The position numbers and the translations under genes were made by a program. Positions 1 through 7,582 of a stretch of 42,102 bases of DNA are shown piece by piece (the stretch's first letter is position 1; each line of letters begins with the position of its first letter). The notes below the pieces were generated by a model, which was given only the letters and a program-made list of their open reading frames with translations, searched no databases and was not told the DNA's origin. This DNA is from Acholeplasmataceae bacterium (lineage in GTDB: Bacteria; Bacillota_I; Bacilli_A; ML615J-28; CAG-313), in assembly GCA_012838545.1 (NCBI GenBank), contig DUPC01000014.1, forward strand, positions 1-42,102. Direction: 5' to 3'.

Positions 1-20
1 CTTAAATCTACCTTTCTCAT
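1..20 (-). CDS. 5' end of a leftward gene (partial)
   Basis: Reading leftward, an ATG at 20-18 opens the frame MRKVDL and runs off the window edge. It is preceded by a good ribosome site (GAGGTG, complement of 30-35) and, further up, by TGGTATAAT (complement of 49-57), an extended -10 box. Only six codons are visible, so the product cannot be named. It is divergent from the TetR-family gene at 203, so it may be a target of that regulator. Confidence 0.45.
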
Positions 21-82
21 TTTTGAATCACCTCATTTCAATGAGATGATTATACCATAGTAAAACAGATACAAATGAGAAA

Positions 83-122
83 TAATCAAAAGATAACACT
101 TAAGAAATTATCACAAGATAAT
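83..122. promoter_or_regulatory. Two tandem operator-like dyads in the divergent region
   Basis: Two related near-palindromes lie 25 bases apart: TAATCAAAAGATAA at 83-96 and TTATCACAAGATAA at 108-121. The second extends to the 16-base dyad ATTATC-ACAA-GATAAT (107-122). They lie between the leftward promoter and the promoter of the TetR-family gene. Tandem dyads in this position are typical of self-regulating TetR-type systems; binding is inferred. Confidence 0.4.
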
Positions 123-151
123 CACAGTCGATGAAAATATGCATATTTTAA

Positions 152-180
152 TTGACATGTAAATAGAATAGAGATATAAT
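152..180 (+). promoter_or_regulatory. Sigma-A promoter of the TetR/MMPL operon
   Basis: TTGACA at 152-157 and TATAAT at 175-180 are separated by exactly 17 bases, a perfect vegetative consensus. The predicted RNA start is near 187, so the in-frame ATG at 185 would lie at or before the RNA start. This supports the ATG at 203 as the true start. Confidence 0.85.
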
Positions 181-202
181 AAAAATGAACGGAGGTTTAC
201 TT

Positions 203-781
203 ATGCAATATTTAAAACCCGAAGTCAGAGAAAGGATAATTAAAGTTGCAACAAAGGAGTTCATGCAAAAAGGCTTCATGGATGTCAATATGCGCCATCT
301 TGCTAAACTCAGCGGAATTACCGTTGGCAACATCTATCGGTATTTTCCTTCCAAAGAAAGAATCTTGGATCAAATACTGGAGGAACCTTCCCAACAACTA
401 ATTGATTTAATCGCCAAAACCGATTACGAAATTGTCGGTATCACGATTGACGAACGGTTCAATTACAGCATTAAGAGTTTACTTAAAATTTGCGAAGCAT
501 ATAGTACCACTGTTTTGATTTTGTTGACCAAGGTTAAAGGTTCAAAATACGAAAAGGTTTATCATCAGGTTCAAGCCGCGGTTTTGGAGCGGATTAAATA
601 TGAATTTAAGCAAATTGATGACGATTTGGCAGAGGCAATAACGGTAGCAACTTTAGCTAGCGTTGTCCACATTTTATCAAAATATCATGAGCAGCCTAAG
701 AAATTGTCTCTAGGCCTCAATAAAGTCATCGGTTACTTATTTTATCAACTTGATCAAAGAATTGCAGGAAAGGAAAATTAA
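203..781 (+). CDS. TetR/AcrR-family transcriptional regulator
   Basis: A 192-residue regulator. The N-terminal 50 residues form a TetR-type helix-turn-helix: a helix leading to EFMQKGF, then LAKLSGITVGNIYRYFPSKE, which carries the family pattern (A..aGvs.gtlY.yF.sKe). The rest is a helical ligand-binding and dimerisation domain that diverges, so the ligand cannot be read. The start is set at 203, seven bases after GGAGG (191-195); an upstream in-frame ATG at 185 has no ribosome site and lies near the RNA start. The exporter gene begins three bases after the stop, so the pair is an operon. The regulator probably represses itself, the exporter and perhaps the divergent gene, and responds to a compound the pump removes. 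Confidence 0.9.
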   Translation: MQYLKPEVRERIIKVATKEFMQKGFMDVNMRHLAKLSGITVGNIYRYFPSKERILDQILEEPSQQLIDLIAKTDYEIVGITIDERFNYSIKSLLKICEAYSTTVLILLTKVKGSKYEKVYHQVQAAVLERIKYEFKQIDDDLAEAITVATLASVVHILSKYHEQPKKLSLGLNKVIGYLFYQLDQRIAGKEN

Positions 782-784
782 AAC

Positions 785-3082
785 ATGAAGAGATTGGCTG
801 CATTTGTTTTGCGTTTTCGCCACTGGTTTTTAAGCGGAACATTGTTACTGGTAATTGCCTCGGCCATCATGTTTCCGTTTGTCAAAATCAATTATGATTT
901 TACCAAATACTTGCCGGAAGATATGGGGACCAAACAGGCTTTAAAAGTCATGGAAGAAGAGTTTGGTATTATGGGCCAAGCCAATATCATGATTGAAAAC
1001 ATTACGATTGAACGAGCTATCAATCTGAAACAAACCTTAATCAATAATAATGAAGGCATCTTGGATATCTTATGGCTTGACACCTTTGTGGAACCGGATA
1101 TCTTATTGGAATTTGAAAACCTCTTTTTGCAAGATGTCACTATGCAAGAATATTTTTCGGATATTCCGGGTTTGAATCAGTTTTACAAAAACCGCAAAGT
1201 TCTCTTCCAAGTTGTTTTCAAAAACGGCGATTACAGCGATGTTACCGACCAAACAATTACTGATATTCGCGAATATTTAAATAAACTCGATTACCAATAT
1301 GCGATGGCGGGTTCGGCTGTTTCCACTTACCATGCCCGTCATGCCACCGAAAAAGAAGTTTTTAATATTACGATTTTTGTAATTCCCATTTTTTTAATCA
1401 TTCTCTTTATTTTTACCACCAGTTTCTTGGAACCGTTTCTCTTTATCATTGTTATTGGTGTTGCAGTTATCATTAATATGGGAACCAATGTTTTCTTTGG
1501 TGAAATTAGTTTTTTCACCCATTCAACCGCTACGCTGTTACAGTTTGCGGTATCGATGGATTATGCCATCTTCCTTTTGCACCGGTATCACGAGGAAAAG
1601 GAACGCCACAAAGGCGATAATATGACCGCCTTAAAAAACGCTCTTTCCAAATCATATACTGCGATTCTTGCGAGTTCCTTAACCACGATAGCAGGTTTTG
1701 CCGCATTAATCTTTATGCGCTATACAATCGGTATTGATTTAGCGCTTGTCATGATTAAAGGGGTTTTACTGAGCATCGTCAGCGTTTTTGTTTTCATGCC
1801 TTCATTAATCCTCTTATTTGATAAGGGAATCGAAAAAACCCGCCATCGTTTGTTTGCGCCAAAATTGCACCGTTTTAGCGATAAAGCATTTCGGTATCGG
1901 ATTATTATACCCATTATTGCTATTATGTTAATTTATCCGACTTATATCTATCAAAACAGCAATAAATTTTTATACGGCAATAGCGCCATGGAGTCAGGCG
2001 AAGGCAGCGAAGCCGCAGTCGAATTGGAACGCATTGAAAAAGAATTCGGCAATACCAATATGATTGTTTTATTGCTACCGCACGAGAAAACCGACGGAGT
2101 AATCAATGTCGAGGAAACCAAAAAAGCCGAATTCCGTTTAATCGACGATATTAAGTTAAGACTATATAACTTAAATGTTAAAGCCAATATTCAGTCCTAT
2201 TATCAAATGACCGATATCTCTACTTACTTTCCGAAAATTAATTTGCCAAAAACACCGGAAACGGATAAAATTCTCGAAGCTCTATTGGATTGGTTGGAAA
2301 GCCAAGGTTACGGAAAACCGGAAGATTGGATTAAAGATTCCATTCCTCCGCACATGGAAGCTCAGCTAATATCGGAAAATTATTCCCGAATCATTATTTC
2401 CATCCAAACCCAAAGCGAATCAGAAGAAGGCTTTAATGCGGTTAAGACGATTAAAGCCAGTGCCGACGAACTCGCCTATCAAAACTATTATTTGCTGGGG
2501 GTTACGCCAAGCGTGATGGAAATTAAAGAAGTCGTCGAAAGTGACTTTGTCAAAGTCAATATCTTATCGATAATTGCGGTACTGATTATTTTGATTTTAT
2601 CATTTAAATCCTTGGTTTTGCCGTTTATTTTGGTATTTGTCATTGAACTTTCGATTTGGATCAATATGAGCATCCCATATATCATGAATCAACCTTTAAT
2701 CTTTATCGGTTATATGATTGTCAGTTCCATTCAATTGGGGGCCACCATTGACTATGCGATTCTGTTAACCGGAAGATACATAGACAACCGTCAATCGATG
2801 AATAAAAAACGGGCCATGATTCGTTCAATTATTAATTCCGGAAACTCCATTTTGACCTCATCATTAATTATGGCATCCGCCGGCTTTATCCTAGCTTTTA
2901 TCTCGAGCGTTGAAGGTGTGGCCACAATCGGTACCTTGATTGGCCGAGGTGCACTGTTATCTGCGCTTTTGGTTTTGGTATTCTTGCCCCAACTTTTGTA
3001 TTTCTTTGACAAATGGATTTTAAAAACAACCATGAACATTAAATTTTGGGAAGGAAATGGGTCGAAATCCCCAACCCCTTAA
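785..3082 (+). CDS. MMPL-family RND-type membrane transporter
   Basis: 765 residues with the duplicated RND/MMPL layout. One N-terminal membrane helix (about 10-32) is followed by an extracytoplasmic domain (about 35-190), a membrane block (about 193-347), a seventh helix (about 372-390), a second outer domain (about 395-585) and a second membrane block (about 590-745). Each block carries the Asp-Tyr pair that relays protons in MmpL proteins: VSMDY at 256-260 and ATIDY at 653-657. Such proteins use proton motive force to export lipids, drugs or siderophores. The substrate is unknown. The gene is co-transcribed with the TetR-type regulator, which fits an inducible export system. The ribosome site AGGAAAGGA lies in the end of the regulator gene. 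Confidence 0.88.
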   Translation: MKRLAAFVLRFRHWFLSGTLLLVIASAIMFPFVKINYDFTKYLPEDMGTKQALKVMEEEFGIMGQANIMIENITIERAINLKQTLINNNEGILDILWLDTFVEPDILLEFENLFLQDVTMQEYFSDIPGLNQFYKNRKVLFQVVFKNGDYSDVTDQTITDIREYLNKLDYQYAMAGSAVSTYHARHATEKEVFNITIFVIPIFLIILFIFTTSFLEPFLFIIVIGVAVIINMGTNVFFGEISFFTHSTATLLQFAVSMDYAIFLLHRYHEEKERHKGDNMTALKNALSKSYTAILASSLTTIAGFAALIFMRYTIGIDLALVMIKGVLLSIVSVFVFMPSLILLFDKGIEKTRHRLFAPKLHRFSDKAFRYRIIIPIIAIMLIYPTYIYQNSNKFLYGNSAMESGEGSEAAVELERIEKEFGNTNMIVLLLPHEKTDGVINVEETKKAEFRLIDDIKLRLYNLNVKANIQSYYQMTDISTYFPKINLPKTPETDKILEALLDWLESQGYGKPEDWIKDSIPPHMEAQLISENYSRIIISIQTQSESEEGFNAVKTIKASADELAYQNYYLLGVTPSVMEIKEVVESDFVKVNILSIIAVLIILILSFKSLVLPFILVFVIELSIWINMSIPYIMNQPLIFIGYMIVSSIQLGATIDYAILLTGRYIDNRQSMNKKRAMIRSIINSGNSILTSSLIMASAGFILAFISSVEGVATIGTLIGRGALLSALLVLVFLPQLLYFFDKWILKTTMNIKFWEGNGSKSPTP

Positions 3083-3105
3083 TAAACAAAAGAAAGTCAA
3101 ATTGT

Positions 3106-3134
3106 TTGACTAAAACATCAAAAAAAGGTATAAT
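3106..3134 (+). promoter_or_regulatory. Promoter of rpsD
   Basis: TTGACT (3106-3111), a 17-base spacer, then TATAAT (3129-3134). The -35 box lies in the 3' arm of a small 7-base-pair hairpin (3095-3111). Confidence 0.75.
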
Positions 3135-3140
3135 ATATAT

Positions 3141-3300
3141 CGTGCGATAAAAGCAGCATTTATAATGATGGTAGAAGTAGATTGTCACTCAGTTGGATGT
3201 GAGTAACCTCGCTGCTTAGGCGAAAGCATTTGGATAATCTGCCTAAAATCAGTTATGAATTTTTTATCTCACGTTTATTTTTACAATAAAGGAGGAAAAA
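3141..3300 (+). promoter_or_regulatory. Structured rpsD leader, probable S4 autoregulation site
   Basis: About 160 transcribed bases precede rpsD and can fold. The ends pair (CGTGCGATAAAA near 3140 with TTTTTATCTCACG near 3262-3274). Inside, AAGCAGC near 3150 can pair with GCTGCTT near 3213, and TAGGC near 3219 with GCCTA near 3241; a GCGAAAGC element lies at 3220-3227. In Bacillus, rpsD is alone and is controlled by S4 binding to a similar long leader. Equivalence is inferred from position, size and paired segments. Confidence 0.6.
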
Positions 3301-3303
3301 AAT

Positions 3304-3903
3304 ATGGCACGTTATACTGGACCAGTATGGAAACAAGCAAGAAGATTAAAGTTTTCTGTTCTTGAAACCGGTAAAGAATTGCAACGTCGTCCTTTCGCCC
3401 CTGGGCAACATGGACAACGTAGAACCAAACTTTCCGAATACGGCCTTCAATTACAAGAAAAACAAAAAGTTCGCTTTACTTATGGCGTAAACGAAAGACA
3501 ATTCCGCAACCTATTCGAAAAAGCCGCAAAACTTCCTGGCAAGCAAGGGGATAACTTCATCTTCTTATTAGAATCAAGGATTGACAACCTTGTTTATCGT
3601 TTAGGCTTTGCCACAACTCGTCGTCAAGCACGTCAACTTGTTTCACATGGTCATATCTTACTTGAGGGTAAAAAAGCCGATATTCCATCGATTCTAGTTA
3701 AACCGGGACAAAAGATTAGCTTAAAAGAGAAATCACGCAATCTTAGCATTGTCAAAGAAGCACTTGAACAAACCGCTTCCCGGGTTCCGTTCGTGGAATA
3801 TGATGAAAACACCGGTGTTGGAACTTTTGTCCGTTATCCAGAACGTAGCGAAGTATTGCCTGACATTAGAGAAAATCTAATTGTTGAGTTCTACAATCGT
3901 TAA
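3304..3903 (+). CDS. rpsD: Small ribosomal subunit protein S4 (uS4)
   Basis: A full-length S4 of 199 residues. It opens [15 protein letters not shown], has the conserved [10 protein letters not shown] segment near 28-38, and has an S4 RNA-binding domain at about 88-150 ([20 protein letters not shown], then [11 protein letters not shown]). It nucleates 30S assembly by binding 16S rRNA and helps keep decoding accurate. The N-terminus lacks the cysteine zinc knuckle, so this is the zinc-free form. A strong ribosome site (AAAGGAGG) sits before the ATG. The gene stands alone with its own promoter, leader and terminator, as in Bacillus. Confidence 0.98.
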   Translation: MARYTGPVWKQARRLKFSVLETGKELQRRPFAPGQHGQRRTKLSEYGLQLQEKQKVRFTYGVNERQFRNLFEKAAKLPGKQGDNFIFLLESRIDNLVYRLGFATTRRQARQLVSHGHILLEGKKADIPSILVKPGQKISLKEKSRNLSIVKEALEQTASRVPFVEYDENTGVGTFVRYPERSEVLPDIRENLIVEFYNR

Positions 3904-3924
3904 TCATTTAACTAAAATAGCAGC

Positions 3925-3956
3925 AACCACTCCTAGAAAAGGAGTGGTTTTAATTC
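3925..3956 (+). terminator. Terminator after rpsD
   Basis: A 10-base-pair stem, AACCACTCCT (3925-3934) with AGGAGTGGTT (3940-3949), a five-base loop and a short T-rich tail. Confidence 0.8.
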
Positions 3957-3981
3957 CCTAAAAATAACCTTAATATTATGT

Positions 3982-4010
3982 TTGCAAAAGCAATGGACAT
4001 TTAGTATAAT
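3982..4010 (+). promoter_or_regulatory. Promoter of the 4062 lipoprotein gene
   Basis: TTGCAA (3982-3987), a 17-base spacer and TATAAT (4005-4010). Confidence 0.7.
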
Positions 4011-4061
4011 GAAAGTAGCATAAAAAATAAAAAAAGGATAAAAACGGAAAGAAGGACTAGT

Positions 4062-5438
4062 ATGGTGAAGAAAATCTCGACCTTTCTCATAATTGCTTTT
4101 ATGTCTCTAAGTTTAAGCGCGTGCGGAACCAATAATCGTCGCAATCTCCGTTCGGAAATCGATGCTTTATTAGCAGAATACCCAGAGCATGCGGAAGAAT
4201 TGGAAGCCTTAAAAGCAGAGCTTGATCAAAATCCTCATAATGTTTATCGGATAGCCGAAAAGTTGGAAACTTTGAAGCCGATTTTAGCAGGCATATATGA
4301 CGGTTATCTGAGAGTAAAAGTAATCGATTTGACTAATGAAATCTTGTTTGACAAAGACATCCATTTCCGTATTGGCGATAAAATCGAAGATTTGATTCGT
4401 GTTTGTTTGCCCATCGAAGAAGATGAAGAAACTAACGAAATTAAATCGATAGCCAATACGTTTATTGATTCTAACTATCATCTTCAATATTTTTTAAACA
4501 ACGAACTATTAACAAATTTGAAAACAGCCGATTTTAAGACCAAAGATACCTTAATCGTAAGAAATCTTCTCAAATACAATCTCAGCATGCTTGACGCAAC
4601 GGTTGACCAAGTAATTTACAAATTTTTACGCAACCATGCAAGTAAGTACTTTACCAAGATGCCGGTCCTTGACCAATATGTGGTAAGCGGCATCAGCTTG
4701 TTGGAGCGAAACGGCTATGACGTCAGTCTTGCTTCATTTGCCTCTCGTTTGCGAATCGAAGATTATTATCGTCTTAAGGTATATGATACCAGCAGTTCTG
4801 GTTATGTCAAAACATTGCTTCAAGACATAATTAATATGATTAATTTTGGCATCGATCCAACCAATGCCATTAATCGCCTGAATAATGTCAATAGCAAACT
4901 ATCGACTCTCCAAAACAATTATGTCCTTCTTGCCTTGGGATTAATCAATGCAAGTATTGACAATGTTGCGGATTTATTGGATGTGGTTGATTCATCATCT
5001 ACAAACAATCCCGCGGCTGACATTGCTGCTTCGGCGCTGATTGCACTTGCCAATTATCGGGATTATGACAAATATAATTTGCTTGTTACCCGCTACAACA
5101 ACAATTTAATTACCAAGTTTTCCCCAAACGGCATCGACCACTACGGGGCAAACTGTGTATCCACGGCTTCAGCAGTTATTGCGTTAATTGCCAATGGTAT
5201 AAACCCGGTAAGCGACCCTTGGACCGCGAACGGTTCAAATCTTATCAACGCTTTGTTGCAGTATGAAGAAAACGGCGAATTCAGTTGGTCCATTGACGGC
5301 GAAATCGATACCGCTTTTTCGACACCACAAGGTTTTGGAGCGCTGGTTGCTTATAAAGTTTATCGGGATTTAAATTTTACCCCCGTTAAGCTATTTGAGG
5401 CGCCTGCAATACCAGAACCAATCGAACCAGAAGAATAA
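4062..5438 (+). CDS. Lipoprotein with prenyltransferase-like alpha/alpha-toroid C-terminus
   Basis: A 458-residue secreted lipoprotein. Residues 1-21 are a lipoprotein signal peptide (MVKK, a hydrophobic stretch, then lipobox LSAC), so Cys21 should be lipidated outside the membrane. Residues 25-75 are charged and helical. From about 195 to 440 helices alternate with turns, and the end carries a repeat like those of squalene-cyclase/prenyltransferase and transcobalamin-type toroids: CVSTASAVIALIANGINP, a Trp-containing turn, then NALLQYEENGEFSW and ATAQ-like TPQGFGALVAYK. Secreted bacterial proteins with this fold bind ligands or cell-surface partners; the ligand here is unknown. The ribosome site AGAAGGA precedes the ATG. 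It is a single-gene unit with its own promoter and terminator. Confidence 0.75.
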   Translation: MVKKISTFLIIAFMSLSLSACGTNNRRNLRSEIDALLAEYPEHAEELEALKAELDQNPHNVYRIAEKLETLKPILAGIYDGYLRVKVIDLTNEILFDKDIHFRIGDKIEDLIRVCLPIEEDEETNEIKSIANTFIDSNYHLQYFLNNELLTNLKTADFKTKDTLIVRNLLKYNLSMLDATVDQVIYKFLRNHASKYFTKMPVLDQYVVSGISLLERNGYDVSLASFASRLRIEDYYRLKVYDTSSSGYVKTLLQDIINMINFGIDPTNAINRLNNVNSKLSTLQNNYVLLALGLINASIDNVADLLDVVDSSSTNNPAADIAASALIALANYRDYDKYNLLVTRYNNNLITKFSPNGIDHYGANCVSTASAVIALIANGINPVSDPWTANGSNLINALLQYEENGEFSWSIDGEIDTAFSTPQGFGALVAYKVYRDLNFTPVKLFEAPAIPEPIEPEE

Positions 5439-5445
5439 TAAACTT

Positions 5446-5479
5446 AGAGTAACCCATGATTTATGTGTTACTCTTTTTT
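5446..5479 (+). terminator. Terminator after the 4062 lipoprotein gene
   Basis: AGAGTAAC (5446-5453) pairs with GTTACTCT (5467-5474), followed by six T. Confidence 0.85.
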
Positions 5480-5577
5480 ATTTGCGTTGACAATTCTTTT
5501 GGAAAATAAGTGTTTCCTCATGTTTTTTGATTAAAATTCCCTAAATTATAAAAAATGAAAACCTTTTCTTTTTGATA

Positions 5578-5586
5578 TGGTATAAT
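5578..5586 (+). promoter_or_regulatory. Extended -10 promoter of the methionine gamma-lyase-like gene
   Basis: TGGTATAAT is an extended -10 element. No clear -35 box lies 17 bases upstream, as is usual for this class. Confidence 0.65.
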
Positions 5587-5618
5587 ATTTCTGAGAATAC
5601 AAGAAGGGAAAAGGTAGA

Positions 5619-6809
5619 ATGAAAGACTGTTATAAATTTAATACCAGAGTTATGCATGATTGTAAAGAAAAGGATGCTTTTAATGCGCTAGTTCCCCCAA
5701 TCTACACTTCGGCTTCATATCGTTTTAATTCCGCCGAGGAAGGCGGTTCTAGTTTTCGCGGGGAAACCAATTGTTTCATATATACGCGTTTGGGAAATCC
5801 AACCACAAAGATTTTGGAAAAAAGGATTGCATCCTTGGAAGAAGGGGAAGAAGCTATTGCGTTTGCTTCCGGAATGGGAGCCATCAGTTCAGTGTTTTAT
5901 ACTCTTTTGTCAAATGGCGATCACGTAGTAGCCGATAAGACAATATATGGATGCACATTTGCGCTTTTAAATCATGGTTTGACTAGGCTCGGAATTGAGG
6001 TAACCTTTATTGACTTTAAGGAGGAAAGCACTTTAAAAAACGCTTTGAAAAATAACACTAAAGTGGTCTTTTTCGAAACACCGGCCAATCCGACTTTAAA
6101 AATCATCGATATTGAAAAAGTGGTTAAAACGGTAAAACAATATAATACCAACATACAAATCGTTTGCGATAATACTTTTGCCACACCGTACCACCAACAG
6201 CCGTTAACTTTGGGAGTAGATATTGTGGTTCATTCCGGAACCAAATACCTTAACGGCCACGGGGATGCAATTTGCGGGTTTGTGATAGGTAGAAAAGAGT
6301 TTATCGATCAATGCAAAAAGGTTGGACTAAAAGATTTGACAGGTGCTGTCTTGGGACCGATGGAAGCTTATTTGGTAATCAGGGGGTTAAAGACGCTTGC
6401 CTTACGCATGGAACGCCACAGTCAAAATGCTTTAAAAATTGCTCAGTTTTTGGCTTCCCATCCTAAAGTCGAATTCGTATACTATCCGGGTTTACCAAGT
6501 TTTTTGGATCATGATACAGCAAAAAAACAAATGAAAAACGGTTTTGGAGGAATTTTATCTTTTGTTTTAAAAGGCGGAATGGATCAAGGAATAAAGTTGA
6601 TTAACTCGGTGAAACTGATTAATGTAGCAGTTAGTTTGGGCGAATGCGAATCATTGATTGAACACCCTGCTTCCATGACACACTCGACATACACCGAATG
6701 CGAACGGCTTGCTTCAGGAATTGAAGACGGACTTATCAGACTTAGTGTGGGCATTGAGGATGCAAGCGACCTGATAGCGGATTTAAGTCAAGCTTTGGAA
6801 AAAATTTAG
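5619..6809 (+). CDS. Methionine gamma-lyase-like PLP enzyme (Cys/Met metabolism family)
   Basis: 396 residues, the usual length of the trans-sulfuration family. Key parts are visible: PPIYTSASY near 26-34, YTRLGNPT (Tyr55, Arg57) that binds the cofactor phosphate of the partner subunit, SGMG (84-87), DNTFATP (Asp184 stacks on PLP) and SGTKYLNGHGD with the PLP lysine at 209. The segment KTIYGCTFALLNHG has Tyr110 and Cys112. That cysteine corresponds to Cys116 of Pseudomonas methionine gamma-lyase and is normally replaced in cystathionine gamma-synthase/lyase. The likely reaction is methionine to methanethiol, ammonia and 2-oxobutyrate. O-acetylhomoserine sulfhydrylase is the main alternative. 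Single-gene unit; ribosome site AAGGGAAAAGG. Confidence 0.82.
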   Translation: MKDCYKFNTRVMHDCKEKDAFNALVPPIYTSASYRFNSAEEGGSSFRGETNCFIYTRLGNPTTKILEKRIASLEEGEEAIAFASGMGAISSVFYTLLSNGDHVVADKTIYGCTFALLNHGLTRLGIEVTFIDFKEESTLKNALKNNTKVVFFETPANPTLKIIDIEKVVKTVKQYNTNIQIVCDNTFATPYHQQPLTLGVDIVVHSGTKYLNGHGDAICGFVIGRKEFIDQCKKVGLKDLTGAVLGPMEAYLVIRGLKTLALRMERHSQNALKIAQFLASHPKVEFVYYPGLPSFLDHDTAKKQMKNGFGGILSFVLKGGMDQGIKLINSVKLINVAVSLGECESLIEHPASMTHSTYTECERLASGIEDGLIRLSVGIEDASDLIADLSQALEKI

Positions 6810-6847
6810 TCATTCATTATACTCTAATAGATAAATAAGTATTTTAG

Positions 6848-6876
6848 AAGCCCCCTATTGGTGGGGCTTTTTTATT
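6848..6876 (+). terminator. Terminator after the methionine gamma-lyase-like gene
   Basis: AAGCCCC (6848-6854) pairs with GGGGCTT (6863-6869), followed by a T-rich tail. Confidence 0.88.
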
Positions 6877-6905
6877 TTAATTGTGGATTTATTTCTTAAA
6901 AAAAA

Positions 6906-6938
6906 GGCAACCTTGACAATAGTTGCCAATATTTTTTT
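6906..6938 (+). terminator. Second terminator-like hairpin before tRNA-Gly
   Basis: GGCAAC (6906-6911) pairs with GTTGCC (6922-6927) and is followed by AATATTTTTTT. It may back up the terminator 60 bases upstream. Confidence 0.5.
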
Positions 6939-6948
6939 AACAATTTGC

Positions 6949-6977
6949 TTGCATATTTAATTGATATTTGCTATAAT
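6949..6977 (+). promoter_or_regulatory. Promoter of tRNA-Gly
   Basis: TTGCAT (6949-6954), a 17-base spacer and TATAAT (6972-6977), 13 bases before the mature tRNA end. Confidence 0.75.
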
Positions 6978-6990
6978 ATTAGAGCATTAA

Positions 6991-7065
6991 GCAGGTATCG
7001 TATAACGGTTATTATGCCGCCTTGCCAAGGCGAAGATACGGGTTCGATTCCCGTTACCTGCTCCA
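6991..7065 (+). tRNA. tRNA-Gly (anticodon GCC)
   Basis: A complete cloverleaf is readable. The acceptor arm GCAGGTA (6991-6997) pairs with TACCTGC (7055-7061), with discriminator T at 7062 and an encoded CCA at 7063-7065. The anticodon loop TTGCCAA puts GCC at 7024-7026, which reads GGC and GGU. The T arm is CGGGTTCGATTCCCG. It is a single tRNA gene with its own promoter and terminator. Confidence 0.96.
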
Positions 7066-7078
7066 TTTTTTATTTTTG

Positions 7079-7101
7079 ATGCTTTTATAAAGCATTTTTT
7101 T
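7079..7101 (+). terminator. Terminator after tRNA-Gly
   Basis: ATGCTTT (7079-7085) pairs with AAAGCAT (7089-7095) around a three-base loop, followed by T6. Confidence 0.85.
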
Positions 7102-7122
7102 CTTTCCCGAATTTAATGGTTC

Positions 7123-7150
7123 AACCATGGCTTGCTGGCCGTGGTTTTTT
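7123..7150 (+). terminator. Second terminator after tRNA-Gly
   Basis: AACCATGGC (7123-7131) pairs with GCCGTGGTT (7138-7146; one G-T pair), followed by T-rich sequence. It makes a back-to-back pair with the previous hairpin. Confidence 0.7.
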
Positions 7151-7478
7151 GTTTTTGTTAGCTGGAAAAATGGAATTAAATGGTTTTAAAAGAAATGGTC
7201 AATTATCAATTCACTGTATTTTTTTATTTGCTACTTGGTTTAGATTATTATTATCAAAAAAGGTTCACTAGTTCGATTTGTTTATTCTAGACAAATTAAT
7301 TTACATTACACTTGACACGCAAGAAAACAAATTGTAATTTTTTTATTTCGATGTTTCGCGAATGGAAAACAGGAAATTACGACCAATTTGCCAATTAATC
7401 GATGGCCAGATATTTTAAGATTGTGCCAAACTTTTGCTTGGGTGAAAAATAAAAAAACACAAACAATTGTGAAAAATA
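7151..7478. other. Gene-free AT-rich gap
   Basis: About 330 bases with no convincing gene on either strand. A TTGACA occurs at 7312-7317, but no good -10 box follows at the right distance. The only open frame of note runs leftward (7533-7306), has no ribosome site and overlaps the promoter below, so it is not called. No RNA gene is recognised. Confidence 0.5.
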
Positions 7479-7522
7479 TGGTATAATTATATACGAATCT
7501 CTTAACCAAATTATATACGAAT
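7479..7522 (+). promoter_or_regulatory. Extended -10 promoter with tandem 14-base repeats
   Basis: TGGTATAAT (7479-7487) is an extended -10 box. AATTATATACGAAT occurs twice as an exact direct repeat, at 7485-7498 (overlapping the -10 box) and 7509-7522. The repeats are 24 bases apart and sit where a repressor would block transcription of the ABC transporter operon. No regulator gene is adjacent. Confidence 0.6.
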
Positions 7523-7582
7523 TGTTTAAACATAAATTATTAATACCAAAAATATTTTAGTATGGTAAAGCGGGTGAAACTA

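Noticed and set aside
3095-3111. Seven-base-pair hairpin after the MMPL gene as a terminator
   Set aside because: It has no T tail and overlaps the -35 box of rpsD; termination there is doubtful.
7306-7533. Leftward open frame of 75 codons in the gene-free gap
   Set aside because: No ribosome site, unusual composition with internal repeats that come from the DNA repeats, and it overlaps the promoter of the ABC operon.
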